NCBI GenBank assembly: GCA_964545075.1
Contig: CAZJFS010000013.1
Span: 1 to 48,204, forward strand
Reading direction: 5' to 3'
Length of the DNA stretch: 48,204 nt
Source of the DNA: DAOPXV01 sp035352535
Lineage (GTDB): Bacteria; Muiribacteriota; UBA9980
Shown: positions 43,166 through 48,204 of the stretch, piece by piece
How positions within the stretch are numbered: position 1 is the stretch's first letter
Layout of the letters: each line of letters opens with the position of its first letter
Made by a program: the position numbers and the translations under genes
The notes under the pieces: generated by a model
The model's database searches: none
Told to the model about the DNA's origin: nothing
The model's input: the letters and a program-made list of their open reading frames with translations, nothing else

Positions 43166-44014
43166 TTACTTGCCGGTTTTTGCTTCGTCGAGGATGATGA
43201 AAAGCGGTGATTTATATTTATCTACGCCGTATTTTGAAACCATTTCAACCGTTTCCTTCGAGAACATATAATCGTAGAATTTTTTAGCGCATTCGTATTT
43301 CGCATTTTTCACCTTTTCAGGGTTGACCGTGATGACGCTGTAAACATTGGTCAGGTTGGCCGGATCGGCGAAGAGTTTTTTGCTTTTTATCTTTTCCTGC
43401 ATGACGGTGAAAGTGGCCGAGTCGCACATTGTGTAGGCGTTTTTTTCATCGGCTATCTTTATCGTTTCGGCCATGCCCTGTCCGCTGACGACATATTTTT
43501 CCCCCGGTTTTTTCTCTATGCCGGCTTTTTTCCATATCGACATCTCGCGGTTGTGCGTGCCCGACTTGTCGCCGCGTGAAATGAATACGCCGTTGCCGTC
43601 GAGTTTCGCGTAAGCTTCGAAAACATCTTTCGCTTCTTTTATTTTAGCGGGATCGGCGTCCGGCCCGATGATGTAAAATTCGTTTTTAGCGAGCGGCCTT
43701 CTGTCTTTTCCAAACTGGTTCTCCATGAATTTTTCCTCGAGATCTTTTGAATGGGCTATTATGACGTCGCATTCGCCGCGTTCTCCCAGCATGAGGGATT
43801 CGCCGGAACCCACGACTATCGGTTTGACGGTTATACCGGTCTTCGCTTTAAAATCCTTTAAAAGGCCGTCCAGGAGGCCTGTATCGGAAACGCTGTAAGT
43901 GGTGGCGAGGATCATCGTTTCGCCCGTCGAATCGGCGGCGAGGCAGAGACTGACGTTATACGAAATAGATACCAGGATAAATAATGCCAGGAATAACTTT
44001 AATAGATTTTTCAT
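43166..44014 (-). CDS. tupA: TupA-type tungstate (or molybdate) binding lipoprotein-like periplasmic protein
   Basis: This 282-residue exported protein has a signal peptide (MKNLLKLFLALFILVSISYN) and the TupA fold: ATTYSVSDTGLLDGLL, an early VVGSGESLMLGERGECDVIIAHSK and a middle FISRGDKSGTHNREM, motifs that bind the oxyanion in TupA. ATG 44014 is chosen because AGGAGG lies 9 nt upstream; the frame is open for 23 further codons without a start site. TupA normally works with TupB and TupC, but neither is here, since a terminator follows. It lies 40 nt after a molybdopterin-fold protein, which hints that tungsten is the metal, though molybdate cannot be excluded. Confidence 0.88.
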   Translation of the reverse strand: MKNLLKLFLALFILVSISYNVSLCLAADSTGETMILATTYSVSDTGLLDGLLKDFKAKTGITVKPIVVGSGESLMLGERGECDVIIAHSKDLEEKFMENQFGKDRRPLAKNEFYIIGPDADPAKIKEAKDVFEAYAKLDGNGVFISRGDKSGTHNREMSIWKKAGIEKKPGEKYVVSGQGMAETIKIADEKNAYTMCDSATFTVMQEKIKSKKLFADPANLTNVYSVITVNPEKVKNAKYECAKKFYDYMFSKETVEMVSKYGVDKYKSPLFIILDEAKTGK

Positions 44015-44054
44015 TGAAAACTTCCTCCTATTATATCCCATAAAATTAAATGCG

Positions 44055-45179
44055 TTATTGAACTGTTCCACAATAGATTTCACTGACGGAGCGGATGGCG
44101 CGGTCCACGAAGAAGTCTTCTTTTATGACGGCTTTATATTTGCCTTCGCCTTTTTTCATAGGGCTTCCGTCTTCGGTTTCGACGAGCAAGAGATTCGCGC
44201 CCCTTATGGAATCGAATATCTCTCCGCCCGAAAAAAGGCATCTGTAGCCGTCGGCCGCCGTTATGAGGACATACATTTTTGAAATATCGATTTTGCCTTC
44301 GCATGACGGTTTTAAAATTTCGGCGAAATTTTTACCTTCGTAGTTGTGATTTCCGTGGAATCCTTTTCCAAGGCCGACTGTGTTAGAAAAGCAGGATACG
44401 CCCGCGAAATTTTTAAAATTATCCGAAAGGATCTCCGACGTGCTTTTATCGAATAAATTCAATATAGGTTTTTCAATCCACATTTCATCTTTATTTTTAG
44501 AGAGCTTTTCTTTTTCGATATTTCTGGAGACCTGGCATACTTCTATCGCGGTTACGTCTTCTATAAAACGGCCGCCGGTTGCGTCCATTGACGAAAAAAG
44601 GCAGAAGCCTGAGGGAAAATAGACGGCGCTCTGCTCTTTTCCGTTATGGCATGCGACGCAGGATTTAAAATCGATCTTCGCCGAATCTTTCGCGATTATA
44701 AATTTTTGCATGTCAAAACCCATCGGTGCAAGATCTGAATGTTTATGAGGGAACATCTGCCTCGCGCTCGCTGTAATTACAACGTTACCCTTTTCGCGGT
44801 CGAGGAATATTTCGCCGTATGAAAACAAGGCGGAGCGGCCGTCTTTGCCGCGAACGACGATATACATATCCAGTTCCCTGTCGAATCCGTCATCCGATTT
44901 TTTAGAAACGCCAGCCATGTCTAAAAGGTCGGCGAGGTTAACGCTTTTCATAACGTAGCTTCCGAGATATTCTCCCGTTTTTCCGATGACCTTGACCCGT
45001 TTTTCGGTCATGGCAAGCTTAGTTATATCGGTTTCACTCAATGCGATCTCTTTTTTGACGGAGCCTTTTATCTTTATTGAAATTTCGGCCGTGTCCTGAC
45101 AGTAACCGAAAGATCCGTATAAAAGAACCGATAAAACCGCCGCTATAATGGCGGCCGCGGGTCGGAAATTCCTCTTCAT
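44055..45179 (-). CDS. Exported molybdopterin-fold-like protein with a c-type haem motif
   Basis: This 374-residue protein has a signal peptide (about residues 1-27). Two domains (about 32-165 and 215-370) carry the strand pattern of the sulfite-oxidase/molybdopterin-binding fold (IKGSVKKEIALSETDITKL; LADLLDMAGV; YIVVRGKDGRSALFSYGEI; then a repeat with YVLITAADGYRCLFSGGEI). Between them is CVACH (174-178), a c-type haem site. The catalytic Cys of sulfite oxidase is not evident, so cofactor binding is uncertain. GGAGG 9 nt upstream of the ATG overlaps the end of pruA. Likely periplasmic, perhaps redox-active or a tungsten/molybdenum-linked sensor; function inferred from domains and neighbours. 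Confidence 0.7.
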   Translation of the reverse strand: MKRNFRPAAAIIAAVLSVLLYGSFGYCQDTAEISIKIKGSVKKEIALSETDITKLAMTEKRVKVIGKTGEYLGSYVMKSVNLADLLDMAGVSKKSDDGFDRELDMYIVVRGKDGRSALFSYGEIFLDREKGNVVITASARQMFPHKHSDLAPMGFDMQKFIIAKDSAKIDFKSCVACHNGKEQSAVYFPSGFCLFSSMDATGGRFIEDVTAIEVCQVSRNIEKEKLSKNKDEMWIEKPILNLFDKSTSEILSDNFKNFAGVSCFSNTVGLGKGFHGNHNYEGKNFAEILKPSCEGKIDISKMYVLITAADGYRCLFSGGEIFDSIRGANLLLVETEDGSPMKKGEGKYKAVIKEDFFVDRAIRSVSEIYCGTVQ

Positions 45180-45185
45180 AAATTA

Positions 45186-46817
45186 TTACCTCCAGGTATT
45201 CATATAACCGTATCTGAAATCGGTCGCGGGACAGAACGTTTCCTTAACGGTCCGCGCCGATGTCCATCTTACGAGATTTAGATATGATCCGGCCTTATCG
45301 TTGGTGCCCGATTTTCTCGCGCCTCCGAAAGGCTGCTGACCGACGACCGCGCCGGTGCATTTGTCGTTTATGTAAAAATTGCCGGCGCTGTATCTTAAGA
45401 CGTCGAAGGCTTTTTTGACCGCGAGCCTGTCTTCGGCGAATATTGATCCGGTCAATGCGTAAGGTGACGTCTGATCGCAGATCTCGAGCGTTTTTTCGAA
45501 ATCGGCGTCTTCGTAAACGTAGATCGTGAGCACCGGCCCGAATATCTCTTCCCTTATGCTCTTGAATTTCGGATCGGTCGTTAAAATGACCGTAGGCTCT
45601 ACGAAATAACCCACGCTTGAATCGCATCCGCCGCCGGCTATGATCTTTGCGTCCTTCGAATTTTTCGCGTAGTCGATGTAGGATTTGATGTTATCGAAGG
45701 AGCTCTTATCGATAACCGCTCCCATGAAAACTGAAAAATCTTCAACGTCGCCCATTTTTATCTGTTTTATTTCCGAGACCAGCATTCCCTCGAGATCTTT
45801 CCAGATCGATTTCGGGATATAAGCGCGAGAGCAGGCCGAACATTTCTGGCCCTGGTATTCGAACGCCCCGCGGATCAATGCCGTGCCTAAAGATCTTATT
45901 TCGGCGCTCGGGTGGGCGAATATGAAGTCTTTTCCGCCGGTCTCTCCGACGAGTCTCGGATAGCAGCGGTAGCTCGATATGTTTTCGCCGACCGTCTTCC
46001 ACATGTTCTCGAAAACTTCCGTGCTGCCGGTAAAATGAATTCCCGCCAGATTCGGGTCTTTATAAACCATCGGTCCGACTATTGATCCGGGGCCCGGTAT
46101 CATATTGAGAACGCCGTCGGGAAGGCCGGCTTTTTGCAAAAGCTTCATTATGAAATATGACGAATAAAGAGCCGTCATGGCCGGTTTCCAGACTATCGTG
46201 TTTCCCATTACGGCGGGCGCCGATATAAGGTTAGACGCTATGGCCGTGAAGTTAAACGGAGTGACCGCGAAGACGAAACCGTCAAGGGGCCTGTATTCGG
46301 TATAGTTCCACACGCCCTTGTCCGACGAAAGCTGATTTTTATAGATCGAAGTCATGTTATAGGCGTTGAAATTGAAGAAATCCACCGATTCGCATACCGA
46401 GTCGATCTCGGCCTGAAAAACGTTCTTGCTCTGTCCGAGCATCGTGGCCGCGTTTACCGTCGAACGCCATGAGGTTGAAAGTATTTCGGCGGCGCGCATG
46501 AATATGCTGGCGCGTTCGCTGTATGTGAAGCCGTCCCAGATTTTTTTCGCCTTCATAGCCGCGTCTATGGCCATTTTGACTTCTTTTTCTCCGGCCTTGT
46601 GATATTTCGCCAGCTTTTTCCCGTGGTTGTGAGGCGACACGCAATAACCAGTGTTTCCGGTGAATATTTCTTTTCCGCCTATCAAAAGAGGTATTTCTAC
46701 CTCCATCGATTTAAGTTCCTCGATCTTGTTCTTAAGTTCCGCCGCCGCCGCCGTTCCTTTTGAATAGTCGAAAATGGGTTCATTCACTGGTTTTTGAATT
46801 TCAAATAATCCGAACAT
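45186..46817 (-). CDS. pruA: L-glutamate gamma-semialdehyde (1-pyrroline-5-carboxylate) dehydrogenase
   Basis: This 543-residue aldehyde dehydrogenase oxidises glutamate semialdehyde to glutamate in proline catabolism, using NAD. It has the PruA N-terminus (FEIQKPVNEPIFDYSKG), the catalytic Glu in LVGETGGKD (E292) and catalytic Cys C326 in GQKCSACSRAYIP, with FTGST at about 262-266 forming the NAD-binding turn. The C-terminus TFCPATDFRYGYMNTW is typical of the stand-alone Gram-positive/Thermus-type P5C dehydrogenase. No proline dehydrogenase is in the window. It is the first gene of an operon with the haem protein and tupA, behind a regulated leader. Confidence 0.95.
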   Translation of the reverse strand: MFGLFEIQKPVNEPIFDYSKGTAAAAELKNKIEELKSMEVEIPLLIGGKEIFTGNTGYCVSPHNHGKKLAKYHKAGEKEVKMAIDAAMKAKKIWDGFTYSERASIFMRAAEILSTSWRSTVNAATMLGQSKNVFQAEIDSVCESVDFFNFNAYNMTSIYKNQLSSDKGVWNYTEYRPLDGFVFAVTPFNFTAIASNLISAPAVMGNTIVWKPAMTALYSSYFIMKLLQKAGLPDGVLNMIPGPGSIVGPMVYKDPNLAGIHFTGSTEVFENMWKTVGENISSYRCYPRLVGETGGKDFIFAHPSAEIRSLGTALIRGAFEYQGQKCSACSRAYIPKSIWKDLEGMLVSEIKQIKMGDVEDFSVFMGAVIDKSSFDNIKSYIDYAKNSKDAKIIAGGGCDSSVGYFVEPTVILTTDPKFKSIREEIFGPVLTIYVYEDADFEKTLEICDQTSPYALTGSIFAEDRLAVKKAFDVLRYSAGNFYINDKCTGAVVGQQPFGGARKSGTNDKAGSYLNLVRWTSARTVKETFCPATDFRYGYMNTWR

Positions 46818-46825
46818 TTTTACTA

Positions 46826-46881
46826 CCTGCCTTCCTTTAAATTTTTAACCTGCCCATACCCGTGAACAAAAGGAAGACAGG
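46826..46881 (-). promoter_or_regulatory. Ribosome-binding-site-sequestering hairpin of pruA
   Basis: On the minus strand CCTGTCTTCCTTT (46881-46869) pairs with AAAGGAAGGCAGG (46838-46826): 13 pairs with a single G-U, closing a 30-nt loop. The 3' arm ends 8 nt before the ATG and contains the Shine-Dalgarno sequence. Confidence 0.65.
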
Positions 46882-46915
46882 CAAAGCTTTTGAAAGCTTA
46901 TGCTTGTCAATCAAC

Positions 46916-46945
46916 AAAAAAACCTATCCGGAGAAAACGGACAGG
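46916..46945 (-). terminator. Attenuator-type intrinsic terminator in the pruA leader
   Basis: CCTGTCCG (46945-46938) pairs with CGGATAGG (46930-46923), 8 bp with one G-U only on this strand, loop 7 nt, followed by seven T (46922-46916). It stands about 100 nt before the pruA ATG, inside the leader. Confidence 0.8.
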
Positions 46946-47109
46946 CTGTTTTTTCGCCATTTCTCCTTTCCGAACACGGGAGGCAATGTCGTTTCCAACC
47001 TTACCCTCGCCCAAAGGAACCATCCTTCAGAGCCGCCCCTCGTTCATGGCCGTAAAATAAGGCTTTAGAAACTTCGGGGTCGAAGAAAAATATTTAGTTG
47101 TATGGCGCT

Positions 47110-47138
47110 ATATTATCAGAATTTTGATTTAAAATCAA
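47110..47138 (-). promoter_or_regulatory. Likely promoter of the pruA operon
   Basis: Minus strand: TTGATT (47138-47133), 17 nt, TAATAT (47115-47110). Transcription would start near 47103. Confidence 0.5.
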
Positions 47139-47235
47139 GATGTTTAAAGCATATTAATGTAAGCGTATGGAAAATGGAAATTAAGTTAATATTTAATAAA
47201 AAGCGTTTTGGCACAATGAGTAAAAAAAACTTTTT

Positions 47236-47344
47236 GAGGGGCATCTCGGAAGCGGCGAAGGCAGGAGCCGAGAGCCGCCGAGAGATAAGCGGCGCAAATT
47301 CGAGGATGAATTTGCGACCGCGGCCCCTCAATAAAGATTTTTTT
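47236..47344. repeat. Large structured inverted repeat between dnaJ and the pruA promoter
   Basis: GAGGGGC (47236-47242) and GCCCCTC (47323-47329) close a region holding several nested GC-rich stems (for example GCAAATTC with GAATTTGC). T-runs flank it on both strands (47338-47344; A-run 47222-47229). It probably terminates dnaJ transcription; an independent RNA is possible. Together with 46818-47235 this explains the 534-nt stretch without a gene. Confidence 0.5.
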
Positions 47345-47351
47345 ACGATTG

Positions 47352-48204
47352 TTATTTCGAAGAGAAAAAGTCTGAAATTTTCTTGAAAAAGCTCGATTTC
47401 ATCGGTTGTACGTTGTCGCCCGAAATTTTGGCGAATTCGCGCATCAGCTCTTCCTGTTTGGAATTGAGATTGGTCGGAACTTCAACGAAGACCTTTACCA
47501 AAAGATCGCCTCTGCCGCGATGGCGAAGGCTTGACATGCCCTTGCCCTTGACGCGTAGAACTGAATTTGATTGCGTTCCTTTTTCAATCTTAAGCGTGGT
47601 CCTTCCGTCTATGATTGGTATTTCTATTTCGCATCCGAGCGACGCCTGCGGAAATGATATAGGAAGTTCATAAATAAGATCGTCGCCGTCGCGTTCGAAT
47701 ATTGGGTGTTTCTTTACGGAAATTATCACGTAAAGATCGCCGGGATAGCCGCCCTGCGGAGCTGAATCGCCCTCGGCCTCGAGTCTTAATTTAGAATCGT
47801 CGTCGACGCCTTTGGGTATGGTTATTTTGATGTGCTTGTTTTTTGATTCGGTTCCGCTGCCGTTGCAAGCTTCGCAAGGGTGCTCAACGAAAAAACCTTC
47901 GCCGTGACATTTGTGACAGGTTTTGGATATCGTGAAAAATCCCTGTGAGAATTGGACCTTTCCGCGTCCCTGGCATGTGGGGCAATTTTGACGCTTTGTG
48001 CGTTCCGTCGCGCCTGTTCCACTACATTTAGCGCACTTTTCCATTTTCGGGATCGAAAGTTCACGAGTCACGCCGTTGAACGCTTCCTCGAGAGTCAGTT
48101 CGACTTTTACGCTTATATCGCGTCCGCGTGAAGGGCGTCTGGATCTGCCGCCTCCGCCGCCGAAGAAATTTTCGAAGATGTCGCCGAAGATATCGCCGAA
48201 ATCA
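47352..48204 (-). CDS. dnaJ: Chaperone protein DnaJ, 3' part (runs off right edge)
   Basis: About 283 codons are visible, read leftwards; the J-domain start lies beyond the right edge. From the edge: the Gly/Phe-rich segment (IFGDIFENFFGGGG), then four zinc-finger repeats (CAKCSGTGA, CPTCQGRGK, CHKCHGEGF, CEACNGSGT), then the C-terminal peptide-binding domains (GVDDDSKLRLEAEGDSAPQG; GDLYVIISVKKHPIFERDGDDL). The stop is at 47352. DnaJ (Hsp40) delivers clients to DnaK. The cysteines and length fit a complete type I DnaJ, truncated only by the window. Confidence 0.97.
   Translation of the reverse strand, partial: DFGDIFGDIFENFFGGGGGRSRRPSRGRDISVKVELTLEEAFNGVTRELSIPKMEKCAKCSGTGATERTKRQNCPTCQGRGKVQFSQGFFTISKTCHKCHGEGFFVEHPCEACNGSGTESKNKHIKITIPKGVDDDSKLRLEAEGDSAPQGGYPGDLYVIISVKKHPIFERDGDDLIYELPISFPQASLGCEIEIPIIDGRTTLKIEKGTQSNSVLRVKGKGMSSLRHRGRGDLLVKVFVEVPTNLNSKQEELMREFAKISGDNVQPMKSSFFKKISDFFSSK

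Larger units (their letters stand above)
46818..47103 (-). promoter_or_regulatory. Structured regulatory leader of pruA (candidate riboswitch)
   Basis: About 285 nt from the predicted transcription start to the pruA ATG. It contains an A/U-rich beginning, a small stem, a GAAA-tetraloop hairpin (stem near 46980-47008, loop 46992-46995), an intrinsic terminator (46916-46945) and a 13-bp helix that pairs the pruA ribosome-binding site (46826-46838) with an upstream segment (46869-46881). This combination suggests control of both transcription and translation. It matches no RNA class I can name; the nearby tungstate and molybdopterin-fold genes make Moco/Tuco RNA worth testing. Confidence 0.6.

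Noticed and set aside
46916..47060. Assignment of the pruA leader to the glycine riboswitch or another named class
   Set aside because: The conserved core sequences of the named classes were not found; only the unassigned label is supported.
46862..47068. Plus-strand 68-codon frame
   Set aside because: It runs antisense through the terminator and stems of the pruA leader and has no coding character.
47102..47386. Plus-strand 94-codon frame
   Set aside because: It covers the pruA promoter, the large foldback and the end of dnaJ; composition is dictated by the repeats.

Overview
The window reads as chromosomal DNA of an uncultured Gram-negative-type bacterium. An outer membrane is suggested by a 963-residue beta-barrel-like protein with a terminal Phe. 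The many ferredoxins, the B12-dependent radical SAM protein and the degenerate hemerythrin suggest anaerobic or low-oxygen metabolism. Gene content resembles deep-branching uncultured phyla such as Wallbacteria or Riflebacteria, but that placement is inference only. Promoters are of ordinary sigma-70 type, several near consensus (TTGACA-N17-TATAAT class). No tRNA, rRNA, insertion sequence or CRISPR array was seen.

Region 1 (1-1202): the 5' two-fifths or so of a type I CRISPR cas3 gene (HD nuclease plus helicase), running off the left edge with its own strong promoter. The rest of the cas operon should lie to the left. Region 2 (1436-12310, minus strand): a tightly packed eight-gene operon for a Pel-type exopolysaccharide: pelA-like deacetylase, a pseudo-receiver, pelD (c-di-GMP receptor with intact I-site), pelE, a HEAT-repeat protein, pelF, pelG and an amidohydrolase. 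Region 3 (12421-20082): regulators and membrane proteins, namely an AraC regulator, a GNAT acetyltransferase, an ECF sigma factor with two membrane proteins, a DUF2330-like membrane protein, and an ECF sigma factor continuous in frame with a glyoxalase-like (VOC) protein. Region 4 (20306-29415, plus strand): a secreted phospholipase D-like protein, a secreted lysozyme-like protein, then murA-rarA-xer and a large outer-membrane protein. Region 5 (29423-36511): a hemerythrin lacking two His ligands, a NapH-NapG-like fusion, a DUF362 Tat protein, a DnaB-like helicase and two tandem U32-family proteins. Region 6 (36552-42735): secreted M28 peptidase, B12 radical SAM protein, small ferredoxin, ankyrin/TPR protein and clostripain-type C11 peptidase. 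Region 7 (43166-46817, minus strand): pruA, a haem-binding molybdopterin-fold protein and an orphan tungstate-binding TupA, all behind a long structured leader. Region 8: the 3' part of dnaJ.

Most worth a second look: the pruA leader, which carries both an intrinsic terminator and a 13-bp helix that buries the pruA ribosome-binding site (a candidate riboswitch); the pruA/haem-molybdopterin-fold/TupA operon it controls; the Pel operon with its extra HEAT and pseudo-receiver proteins; the sigma-VOC in-frame fusion with an internal ribosome-binding site; the hemerythrin with two substituted ligands; and several genes that look leaderless.
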